Shown: positions 1-7,320 of the stretch, piece by piece | How the letters are laid out: each line of letters begins with the position of its first letter | Numbering within the stretch: the first letter of the stretch is position 1 | Assembly (NCBI GenBank): GCA_007280905.1 | Contig: QYQM01000084.1 | Location: 1-48,728 of the forward strand | Source: Porphyromonadaceae bacterium | Lineage (GTDB): Bacteria > Bacteroidota > Bacteroidia > Bacteroidales > UBA12481 | Reading direction: 5' to 3' | Length of the DNA: 48,728 nt | Notes under the pieces: model-generated | Told to the model about the DNA's origin: nothing | What the model saw: the letters and a program-made list of their open reading frames with translations, nothing else | Databases searched by the model: none | Position numbers and translations under genes: made by a program

Positions 1-1
1 G

Positions 2-31
2 TATTACGACGAACAATACCATAAGAGATAA
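2..31 (+). CDS. Possible 3' end of a gene cut by the left window edge
   Basis: Reading from base 2, nine sense codons (YYDEQYHKR) run without a stop into TAA at 29-31. That TAA overlaps the first heptamer unit (AAGGCTC begins at 30). The same stop-codon/repeat junction is seen at the ends of glmS and the DUF4270 gene, which is the main reason to suspect a real gene end here. The fragment is too short to assign any family. If real, it is convergent with glmS. Confidence 0.3.
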   Translation, partial: YYDEQYHKR

Positions 32-121
32 GGCTCAAGGCTCAAGGCTCAAGGCTCAAGGCTCAAGGCTCAAGGCTCAAGGCTCAAGTAAGGCGTAAGT
101 AAGGCGTAAGTAAGGCGTAAG
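30..121 (+). repeat. Heptamer array AAGGCTC x8, then an 11-mer x3
   Basis: Eight perfect AAGGCTC units occupy 30-85 (with AAG to 88). They are followed by three copies of TAAGGCGTAAG (89-121), which look like a mutated and re-amplified form of the terminal AAGTAAGGC sequence. The array is in inverted orientation to the one at 224-279, so the two could pair in single strands. Confidence 0.9.
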
Positions 122-223
122 TAATATAAGGCAGTAATAAGTATGTCAAAAATAAGGAACAAGGGGCTATGCAGAGGTCCGTACCTTGTATCTTACAACT
201 TGTGTCTTACTTATTACTTACTT
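122..223. other. Spacer between two inverted heptamer arrays
   Basis: About 100 nt with no ORF. It keeps traces of inverted symmetry (AGTAATAAGT near 131-140 against ACTTATTACTT near 210-220; ACAAGG against CCTTGT). It separates the array at 30-121 from the array at the end of glmS and would form the loop if the arrays pair. No promoter or RNA gene is apparent. Confidence 0.5.
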
Positions 224-279
224 GAGCCTTGAGCCTTGAGCCTTGAGCCTTGCGCCTTGCGCCTTGAGCCTTGAGCCTT
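224..279 (-). repeat. Heptamer array abutting the glmS stop codon
   Basis: Eight units read on the minus strand, six AAGGCTC and two AAGGCGC, beginning inside the glmS TAA stop (278-280) and ending in CAAGTAAG (217-224 region). The stop codon contributes the leading T of TAAGGCTC. Confidence 0.9.
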
Positions 280-2113
280 ATTCCACGGTAACCGACTTGG
301 CCAGGTTACGGGGCTGATCCACATCACAACCTCGCAGGACTGCAATATGATAGGCGAGCAATTGAAGGGGTATCACGGAAAGCAGGACCGAAAACTCTGG
401 CAATGAATCAGGTACGCTGATCACATAATCAGCCAAACGGGAAATCTCCTGGTCCCCCTCTGTAACGATGGCGATGACGGTGCCTTTTCGGGCTTTGATC
501 TCTTGTACGTTGCTAACCACCTTATCCAGAGTTTGGTCTTTGGCAGCAACAATCACCACGGGCATGTTTTCATCGATCAGGGCGATCGGACCATGCTTCA
601 TTTCTGCAGCAGGATATCCTTCTGCGTGTATGTAACTGATTTCCTTAAGTTTAAGTGCCCCTTCCAGTGCCACTGGGAAGAAAACTCCGCGGCCAAGATA
701 GATGGCATTTTTGGTATGCTGAAAAATTTTAGCTACTTCCAGGATCTCAGAATCCTTGTCGAGAACCTGCCGGAGTTTTTGCGGGATCTGAACCAGTTCA
801 CGGATCAGCTCCTCGTACCTCTCCTGGGTCAGTGTACCGTTGTTCCGGCCCGTCATCAGGGCCATCATGATCAGCACGGTGACCTGCGCCGTAAATGCCT
901 TGGTGCTGGCAACACCGATTTCCGGTCCGGCATGCGTATATACTCCGGCATCTGTTTCCCGGGCAATGGAAGATCCAACCACGTTGCAGATACCCAGAAC
1001 GGTTGCATTCCGCTTCTTCGCCAGCTTGATGGCTGCCAGCGTATCGGCTGTTTCACCGCTTTGGCTGATAGCCAAAACGATGTCATCCGGATGAATGATC
1101 GGGTTCCGGTAGCGAAATTCCGAACTGTACTCAACCTCAACGGACACGCGGGCCAACTCTTCAAAGAAATATTCCCCCACCAGGCCGGCATGCCAGGAGG
1201 TTCCGCAGGCGATGATGATGATCCTTTTAGCTGAATATAATTTCTGAAGAACATCGTGAAGTCCGCCGAGCTGGATACCAGAAAAATCCGGAAGTACCCT
1301 GCCCCTGAAGGTGTCCTGAATCGCGCGCGGCTGTTCAAATATTTCTTTGAGCATGAAATGGGCAAATCCTTCCTTGTCAAACTCTCCAATCGAAAGGTCG
1401 AGTTCGAGGATCTCAGGCTGGTGTTCAACATTGCGAAGCGTCCGGAGCAGAAGCTGATTACGGCTGATTACGGCGAAATCGTCGTCATTCAGGTAAATCA
1501 CATTCTGCGTATATTCCACCAGCGGTGTGGCATCGGAAGCCAGGAAATACTCACCATGACCGACACCGATCACCAGCGGGCTCCCTTTCCTGGCCGCGAA
1601 CAGCCGGTCAGGCTCATCCTTGCATGCCACTATGATCCCGTAAGCTCCCTCAACCTTGTTCAGTGCCATCAGGATGGCAAGGTCGGCCGTCAAATCGCCT
1701 TCAAGATACAGGTGCTCGATCAGGTTAACGAGAACTTCGGTGTCCGTTTCGCTTTGGAATTCCACCCCGCGGGTTTTAAGATGACGCTTGATGGATGCAT
1801 AATTCTCGATAATTCCGTTGTGAACCAGCACAAAATGACCGCGGAATGAACTCTGCGGATGAGCGTTCACTTCATTGGGTTCCCCATGGGTGGCCCAGCG
1901 TGTGTGCCCCATGCCTGTGGTACCGGTTTTAGGCCTGGAGATGCCGATCCGTTCCAGATCAGCCACCTTACCTTTGCATTTCTGAACGTTGAAACCTTCA
2001 CCGATCAAAGCAATCCCTGCTGAATCATATCCCCGGTATTCCAGTTTCTTTAATCCGTTGATCAAAATGGGATAGGCTTCGCGGGTACCAATATAACCGA
2101 CAATTCCGCACAT
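278..2113 (-). CDS. glmS: Glutamine-fructose-6-phosphate aminotransferase (isomerizing)
   Basis: Makes glucosamine-6-phosphate from fructose-6-phosphate and glutamine, the first step towards UDP-GlcNAc for peptidoglycan and surface glycans; cytoplasmic. The 611 residues match the family length. The N-terminus MCGIVGYIG exposes the nucleophile Cys2 of the class II glutaminase domain (about 1-220, with GHTRWATHG at 69-77 and HNGIIENY at 98-105). Two SIS sugar-isomerase domains follow, with SQSGETADT near residue 350, and the protein ends in the family signature DQPRNLAKSVTVE. No glmS-ribozyme-like leader is apparent in the 160-nt upstream gap. A weak -7-like TAACTTAG lies at 2141-2148 on the minus strand. 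The TAA stop is fused to a heptamer array. Confidence 0.98.
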   Translation of the reverse strand: MCGIVGYIGTREAYPILINGLKKLEYRGYDSAGIALIGEGFNVQKCKGKVADLERIGISRPKTGTTGMGHTRWATHGEPNEVNAHPQSSFRGHFVLVHNGIIENYASIKRHLKTRGVEFQSETDTEVLVNLIEHLYLEGDLTADLAILMALNKVEGAYGIIVACKDEPDRLFAARKGSPLVIGVGHGEYFLASDATPLVEYTQNVIYLNDDDFAVISRNQLLLRTLRNVEHQPEILELDLSIGEFDKEGFAHFMLKEIFEQPRAIQDTFRGRVLPDFSGIQLGGLHDVLQKLYSAKRIIIIACGTSWHAGLVGEYFFEELARVSVEVEYSSEFRYRNPIIHPDDIVLAISQSGETADTLAAIKLAKKRNATVLGICNVVGSSIARETDAGVYTHAGPEIGVASTKAFTAQVTVLIMMALMTGRNNGTLTQERYEELIRELVQIPQKLRQVLDKDSEILEVAKIFQHTKNAIYLGRGVFFPVALEGALKLKEISYIHAEGYPAAEMKHGPIALIDENMPVVIVAAKDQTLDKVVSNVQEIKARKGTVIAIVTEGDQEISRLADYVISVPDSLPEFSVLLSVIPLQLLAYHIAVLRGCDVDQPRNLAKSVTVE

Positions 2114-2241
2114 AACAGTGGTTCAAAAAATTAGATCACGCTAAGTTAATATTATCCTTCTAATGGACAGGAGAAAACAAAAAAAAGGCACAAGTGTCGG
2201 AGATGTGTTTTGATCTTGATTTTTTTTGTCTTTCTTACAAC

Positions 2242-2276
2242 TTACTTGAGCCTTGAGCCTTGAGCCTTGAGCCTTA
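2242..2276 (-). repeat. Short heptamer array at the end of the DUF4270 gene
   Basis: Three AAGGCTC units on the minus strand followed by AAGTAAG. The first unit overlaps the TAA stop (2274-2276) of the DUF4270 gene, the same junction as at glmS. The rest of the gap to glmS (2114-2241) is AT-rich with poly-A/T runs and no recognisable gene. Confidence 0.85.
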
Positions 2277-3572
2277 TTGAACCGGAGTGTAGGTGATTAC
2301 CAGTTTCATGCCGCCGTTAACCGTACCGTTTTTCAAAATCAGACGGTTTCCGCTCGTTCGTTCATTGGTTATCACCAGGAACAATCCATTGTTGGCGATC
2401 CGTTGATCCGGATCGGGATGTAGGATATTCTGAAGATGCCGGCCGATATTAAACCTGTAGGTTGAAGTTTTGGCGTTAAAAGTGCCTCCGTAATAGGCTT
2501 CACCCAGCAGAAGGTCGTCGATAAATTCGTTTTTGCCACTGGCCCCGGCATTGAAAACCCTCAGCGATGTTGGCCGTCCGAATGTGCTAACCGTCGGATC
2601 ATCAGGAATGGTTATAATCAGTTCTGCCTTGTTAATGGTGATCCTGTCATTAATCTTAGCCATAATGGCTTGCGGTATTTCCAATTTCAGATGTGATCGC
2701 AAACCGGCCATACTCTGCAGATATATTTCCGGATGGGTGTCGACGGAATCGTTGATCAGGTTCGCGATCGGTGTGCCCGAAAAATTATGATTAAACAGGT
2801 TGACCCAGCTGGAATTCGAATTGATAACCACATCATATTTAAGAGAATCGTTAGCAACATTATGATAATACAGGGTAAGTCTTGATTTCCCTCCCGTGAA
2901 GTCGAAATAGACTATAGAGCCACCCTGCTCTACCGGTTGAGATTCGAAATACAATCCTTTGAAAAAGGCCAGCCACGCGGTATTATTCGACAAGTTGGCG
3001 GTATCGGTATTGAGCAGTTTGTTGCCAAACTCGTCAGATAAACGGATCAGGATGGAATCCTGATCGGGCTTTGGGTAATAGGAAAAATCTCCAACCGTCA
3101 CTGCGGGATCATAAAAACCCGTCATATTCTGATTGGAATAGTAGGTTGAATCGAAAAAAAGATTCTGCGTCAGTTCAAAGATTCGCATACTCTGAAGTGC
3201 TGTTGTGTCCCCGTAATAACCCTGATATTTCAGAAGAAGCATGGCAGAGTCGATCTGCGGGTCTGCACCAAAATCAACATCATTCGACGACAATCGCAGC
3301 TGTGCGAGCAGGTTGGCTGTTGACCGCCCGAAAATCGGGTCATTCATGCAACCAAGCAGTGAAGAGGTCCTTTTCTCGGTAGTGACGGAATCCTGCCGGA
3401 GAGTACTTGCAGAGATGACTGCAGATGAATCCACGATATAGTGGAACCGGTCGCCCGGAGGGGTCAGGTTCCATCCGATCTCATCACTATTGGTACAGCC
3501 GTTAAACGACAAGAATACAAGGCTTCCGGATAACAGTCCTATGCCTGCTTTGCGTAAAAAAGTATTGATCAT
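2274..3572 (-). CDS. DUF4270 family lipoprotein
   Basis: A 432-residue exported protein of unknown function. The N-terminus has a hydrophobic segment followed by a lipobox ending at Cys26 (LSFNGC), so it is probably anchored in a membrane, likely the outer one. The following region (GWNLTPPGDRF, then SLLGCMNDPIFGRSTA) and the overall length match the DUF4270 family, which is typical of Bacteroidota and, as I recall, often sits beside glgA-like and glmS genes as here. It is rich in beta-type sequence with no catalytic motif that I can recognise. It lies 19 nt downstream of the glycogen-synthase-like gene on the same strand and is probably cotranscribed with it. Confidence 0.88.
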   Translation of the reverse strand: MINTFLRKAGIGLLSGSLVFLSFNGCTNSDEIGWNLTPPGDRFHYIVDSSAVISASTLRQDSVTTEKRTSSLLGCMNDPIFGRSTANLLAQLRLSSNDVDFGADPQIDSAMLLLKYQGYYGDTTALQSMRIFELTQNLFFDSTYYSNQNMTGFYDPAVTVGDFSYYPKPDQDSILIRLSDEFGNKLLNTDTANLSNNTAWLAFFKGLYFESQPVEQGGSIVYFDFTGGKSRLTLYYHNVANDSLKYDVVINSNSSWVNLFNHNFSGTPIANLINDSVDTHPEIYLQSMAGLRSHLKLEIPQAIMAKINDRITINKAELIITIPDDPTVSTFGRPTSLRVFNAGASGKNEFIDDLLLGEAYYGGTFNAKTSTYRFNIGRHLQNILHPDPDQRIANNGLFLVITNERTSGNRLILKNGTVNGGMKLVITYTPVQ

Positions 3573-3591
3573 GTATCTAAATGTAATAAAA

Positions 3592-4401
3592 TCAGACCCC
3601 TAGTACATCCTGATAAAAAGTCGAATAAGCCTCCACAAAACTTTCGGGTTCCTGGTACTCCAGAAATGGCTTACCCGATTTTCTCAGAAATGATTCGACT
3701 TCCGGGTTAAGCACTTTACTGCCGATCATCACCGCATCTGAATGGGTAATGGCCATCTGGCTGATATGCACAAAATCCGGTACTGTTATAACGTCGACAT
3801 CGGCCGGTTTGATACCCGGCATCAGAATTTTTTGCTTAAACAACTCATTCAGAGGTTTTTTAAAAGAATCCTGATATAAAGAATAGACCACTTTGGCGTG
3901 GCCGAACAAGGGGTCATCATAAAATACCTTTTTTAGGTATAGCGGGATCAATGCAGTAAACCAGCCATGGCAATGAACGAGATCGGGAGTCCAGCGCAAT
4001 TTCCTGACTGTTTCCAAAACACCCCGGGCAAAAAAGATAGCCCGTTCGTCGTTGTCCGGAAATTCAACTCCATGCTCATCGTTTAAGATTGCCTTCCGCT
4101 GAAAATAATCTTCATTGTCAATAAAATACACCTGCATCCTGGCGGCCTGAATGGAGGCCACCTTGATGATGAGGGGATGATCTGTTTCGTTTATAATCAG
4201 ATTCATACCCGAGAGGCGTATGACTTCGTGCAACTGGTTCCGGCGTTCATTGACCATACCGAAACGTGGCATAAAAGTTCGGATTTCCCGTCCGCGCTCC
4301 TGGATGCCCTGCGGCAGAAAACGGCTAATTGTAGCCATCTCATTTTCAGGTAAATAGGGCGTGATTTCCTGGGATATGTAAAGAACCCTGGGCTTTTTCA
4401 T
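3592..4401 (-). CDS. Glycogen/starch synthase N-terminal-domain protein (half length)
   Basis: 269 residues that match only the N-terminal Rossmann half of GT5 glycogen synthases, with VLYISQEITPYLP at the start and the conserved HCHGW (143-147). Full enzymes are about 470 residues or more and have a second domain, absent here; the ORF stops naturally and no second half lies downstream. The canonical KTGGL(A)DV ADP-glucose loop is replaced by residues ENEMATIS near 19-26. Catalysis as a glycogen synthase is therefore unlikely. A shortened protein of this kind next to panC and DUF4270 recurs in Bacteroidota, as I recall, which argues for a real conserved gene and not a fragment. Divergent from panC. 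Confidence 0.8.
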   Translation of the reverse strand: MKKPRVLYISQEITPYLPENEMATISRFLPQGIQERGREIRTFMPRFGMVNERRNQLHEVIRLSGMNLIINETDHPLIIKVASIQAARMQVYFIDNEDYFQRKAILNDEHGVEFPDNDERAIFFARGVLETVRKLRWTPDLVHCHGWFTALIPLYLKKVFYDDPLFGHAKVVYSLYQDSFKKPLNELFKQKILMPGIKPADVDVITVPDFVHISQMAITHSDAVMIGSKVLNPEVESFLRKSGKPFLEYQEPESFVEAYSTFYQDVLGV

Positions 4402-4499
4402 CCTGTCGGATTTTTCCTTTCTGAACGCAAAGGTAGTAATAATTGAAGTAAAACATAACTTGTTAACAATAGTAATGGGTTATGAACATCAATTATGGC

Positions 4500-4507
4500 T
4501 ACTTTCG
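4500..4507 (+). promoter_or_regulatory. Probable -7 element of panC
   Basis: TACTTTCG matches the Bacteroidota -7 consensus TAnnTTTG at 7 of 8 positions. Transcription would start near 4514, downstream of the first in-frame ATG (4482) and 13 nt before the ATG at 4527, supporting 4527 as the start. No clear -33 TTG is seen. Confidence 0.4.
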
Positions 4508-4526
4508 CAAACCATTTTTATATGAA

Positions 4527-5372
4527 ATGAAGATATTTGAAACTATAAATGCCACCCGGGAGCATGTTCATTCCCTTTCAAATCAACATCTGACAGTCGG
4601 TTTTGTTCCGACGATGGGTGCACTCCATGAAGGGCACCTCTCGCTCGTACGCCGGGCCACCCGGGAGAACGACCGGGTTGCCGTCAGCATTTTTGTGAAC
4701 CCTAACCAGTTCAATAATCCGGCCGACCTCGAAAAATATTCCCGGAATATTGGGGCCGATCTTGAATTGTTGAAACCTTTTTTAGAAGAAGATGATTTTA
4801 TTTTTGCCCCGTCAGTTGCTGAGATGTATCCCATAGCAGAAACCCAGGTGTATAATTTCGGATCTTTGGCCGAAGTGATGGAGGGCAGGTTTCGTCCGGG
4901 CCATTTTAACGGTGTTGGCGTGGTTGTGAACAAGCTTTTCAGGATAGTTGAACCCCTCACTGCCTATTTCGGGGAAAAGGATTTTCAACAGCTTGCGATC
5001 ATACGGCGGCTCGTCAGTATCGAACAACTTCCCATAATAATTATTCCCTGTCCGATCATGCGGGAACCCGACGGTCTCGCAATGAGTTCGCGTAATGTTC
5101 AGTTAATGCCGGACCACCGCCGTGCGGCCCCGCTGATCTTTGAAACTCTCACCAAGGCCGCTGGAAAAGTTATCTCAGCCAGTCCGGAACAACTCAGGCA
5201 ATTCATTATTTCAACCCTTAATCACACCGGACTTCTCGAGGTTGAATATGTAGAATTTGCCGATGAAGCTACCCTCAACCCGGTTACAAGCTGGGCGGAA
5301 TCAGAGAATATCCGATGCTTTATCGCCGTGCAGGCCGGTGAAGTGAGGCTGATTGACAATTTGCGGGTTTAA
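4527..5372 (+). CDS. panC: Pantothenate synthetase (pantoate-beta-alanine ligase)
   Basis: Joins pantoate and beta-alanine with ATP to give pantothenate, the coenzyme A precursor. From the ATG at 4527 the protein is 281 residues, the usual length. PTMGALHEGH (28-37) carries the nucleotidyltransferase HxGH-type motif, followed by FVNPNQFNNPADLEKYSR, GRFRPGHFNGV, FGEKDFQQL and REPDGLAMSSRN. The upstream in-frame ATG at 4482 would add 15 residues not typical of the family. The stop codon shares the palindrome TTTAAA with the stop of the convergent GH5 gene. Its partner panD lies 8 kb away at 13767, on the other side of a glycan-degradation block. Confidence 0.96.
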   Translation: MKIFETINATREHVHSLSNQHLTVGFVPTMGALHEGHLSLVRRATRENDRVAVSIFVNPNQFNNPADLEKYSRNIGADLELLKPFLEEDDFIFAPSVAEMYPIAETQVYNFGSLAEVMEGRFRPGHFNGVGVVVNKLFRIVEPLTAYFGEKDFQQLAIIRRLVSIEQLPIIIIPCPIMREPDGLAMSSRNVQLMPDHRRAAPLIFETLTKAAGKVISASPEQLRQFIISTLNHTGLLEVEYVEFADEATLNPVTSWAESENIRCFIAVQAGEVRLIDNLRV

Positions 5373-7318
5373 ATCGACGACATTTTGCAAAAACGGATTA
5401 TTTCACAGCCAAATACCTGCAAAAAATAAATTCCATCAGTAAACGCTGATACATTCAATTTTGCCCGCTGGGTTAGGCTACCGATAGACATAACTCTTCC
5501 CTGAAAATCTAATACCTGATAATTAACAGGTTGAATACCGGAGGTTTCGATATTTAAAAAATCCACTGCCGGGTTCGGCCAGGCATGGACATTATTCAGC
5601 TCCGCCTGAATCTGATTATAACCTGTATTATCAACAAATACTGACGTATCAAAAATTTGTGCGGTATCCTGGTCGGTTATTTGAATATTATCGAACCAGA
5701 ATCTACCCTTTCCTAATGCTCCGTTCTCTGCCACAATTTCAATCCGATCGATCGCTTTCCAGTCGAACTTTCCCTGGGGATTGTACCAGTTGTTATACCA
5801 GGCACCCAATTCCGCCAGCTCACTGAACGGGATGTAAAGATGGTGCCATTTTCGGTCCCACGGAGCCATCTGATCATTGATCGTGATCCCCATCCGCCAG
5901 GGATAATCGTATGCATCAGGTGTTTTGGAATCCAGGAACCGGATCTGAAAACTCAGTCCCGGCGTATCGCCCCTGACGATCATATCCAGGGCAAAGTTTT
6001 TTTTTACGAGTTCCGAAAAATCCCGGTCGGGCAGATAATCCAGCCCAATGGTGTTGTATTGAAGGGCTCCGGTCCACTTCAAACAAAATTTACCATTATT
6101 CGGTCGATCCATGGAGTAATAGTCGATGGTACCATTGTTATAACTCGATTCAAACAACCGGTCGCCGGGCAAATCAGAATAAATCATCGACCCGGTCGAA
6201 TCCGGAACAGCGGAATAATCGCTTTGATCGGGGATAATTAAGCCCAAAGCTCTTAAAAGCGGAACGTTCAGATCATGCTCAAACAAGCCGTTACTGCCGG
6301 CTTTAAACAAACCAAATCCGCCATGGTAATCCCAGGAGGTCCAGGCTATTTGCTTCTCTTCCAGATATTTTCTCACCACTTCATACCAGTAAACACGGTG
6401 GTTATTGTAGCTGTTTGGAATGTATACTCCAAATTCGCCGCAAAAAACAGGAACATTTCGCTCTGTTCTGAAACGTACTGCTATATCGATCAATTGCTTA
6501 ACCTTTTGCACGGTTCCATCATTCGCATAATTGCGGAAAGCATCCCCAACCCAGGTGGCGCTCAGCGAGGCCGGCAATACCGGCATGCTGTCAGCCCGGT
6601 ACGGGAAAGGCACCCCTGCAAGTAGTGCCATGGAAGGATCGACCCAGGTTGCACCCTGGTGGGTGAACAGGAAGGGATCATAGAAATGAAAGGTATAAAG
6701 AAGGTTACTATCTGTATAACGGGGAAGATTCGCCAGATTGTTGTAACTGTTCCAACTGGCAGGTCCAACAACGATCGTGTGCCGGGTGTCGACAGATCGG
6801 ATTTTATTGATTACGTTGAGCTGTATGGTGTTCCATAACTGATCGGCAATTCCGTGCGGTTCATTGAGAACCTCGTACAGGATGTATTGCGACCGGTCCT
6901 TGAAATGCAATGCCATCTGAAGCCATACTTTTTCGAGGATGGAACCGATATTCGGATCGGTATTGGCAGCAGGATCAAACGTATGATTATCCAAAATCAG
7001 AAACAGGTTAAGGTCCTCAGCCCAGGTGACTATCTGATCGAGAAAATCAAAAAACAGCGGATCGATCCGGTATTCCGGCTGACCGTTGGTCATGAAATGC
7101 AAATTGACTGGAAGCCGGATTACATCGCATCCCAGAGACTTGATGTTCTCGAAGTCCTTCCGGGAATAACGGTTAAATTGAATCTGCCTGACACCATCGG
7201 TCTGAAACCATCCCGTCAGGTTCACTCCACGATTGAACGGCGCCTGCTGAGCCACTGTGAAGCATGGCATTACCACGGCTACGATCAGGATAGAAACAAA
7301 GAACTTTAACTTTTCCAT
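5369..7318 (-). CDS. Secreted GH5 endo-glycanase with T9SS sorting domain
   Basis: A 649-residue extracellular enzyme. Signal peptide 1-23 (ends TVAQQ); GH5 catalytic barrel about 28-350 with the acid/base in LNEPHG (Glu153), HFYDP near 211, and the nucleophile in CGEFG (Glu295). A probable carbohydrate-binding beta-sandwich covers about 370-560 (ends FWFDNIQITD). The last ~75 residues form a type A T9SS sorting domain (AWPNPAVDFLNI, VLDFQGRVM, DGIYFLQVF). Family knowledge points to a beta-1,4-glucanase or beta-mannanase; the nearby GH2 mannosidase favours mannan, but the substrate cannot be read from sequence. It is 2 nt downstream of the GH3 gene, so an operon is likely. The gldKLMN products encoded in this window would export it. 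Confidence 0.9.
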   Translation of the reverse strand: MEKLKFFVSILIVAVVMPCFTVAQQAPFNRGVNLTGWFQTDGVRQIQFNRYSRKDFENIKSLGCDVIRLPVNLHFMTNGQPEYRIDPLFFDFLDQIVTWAEDLNLFLILDNHTFDPAANTDPNIGSILEKVWLQMALHFKDRSQYILYEVLNEPHGIADQLWNTIQLNVINKIRSVDTRHTIVVGPASWNSYNNLANLPRYTDSNLLYTFHFYDPFLFTHQGATWVDPSMALLAGVPFPYRADSMPVLPASLSATWVGDAFRNYANDGTVQKVKQLIDIAVRFRTERNVPVFCGEFGVYIPNSYNNHRVYWYEVVRKYLEEKQIAWTSWDYHGGFGLFKAGSNGLFEHDLNVPLLRALGLIIPDQSDYSAVPDSTGSMIYSDLPGDRLFESSYNNGTIDYYSMDRPNNGKFCLKWTGALQYNTIGLDYLPDRDFSELVKKNFALDMIVRGDTPGLSFQIRFLDSKTPDAYDYPWRMGITINDQMAPWDRKWHHLYIPFSELAELGAWYNNWYNPQGKFDWKAIDRIEIVAENGALGKGRFWFDNIQITDQDTAQIFDTSVFVDNTGYNQIQAELNNVHAWPNPAVDFLNIETSGIQPVNYQVLDFQGRVMSIGSLTQRAKLNVSAFTDGIYFLQVFGCEIIRFCKMSSI

Positions 7319-7320
7319 AG

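Noticed and set aside
30-121. CRISPR array
   Set aside because: Units are contiguous 7-mers and 11-mers without spacers, and no cas genes are near.
503-1849. Plus-strand ORFs of up to 243 codons opposite glmS
   Set aside because: They lie entirely inside a strongly recognisable glmS on the other strand and match no family; typical antisense shadows. The same holds for similar ORFs across GH5, GH3, rnr, cysS and the RACo-like gene.
2114-2273. glmS ribozyme or riboswitch upstream or downstream of glmS
   Set aside because: The gap is AT-rich and short, with a heptamer array belonging to the neighbouring gene; no glmS-ribozyme core is visible, and the class is mainly found in Firmicutes.
5365-5375. 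Overlapping stops of convergent genes (panC/GH5, also radA/PBP)
   Set aside because: Real, but short stop overlaps are common in compact genomes and need no special explanation.
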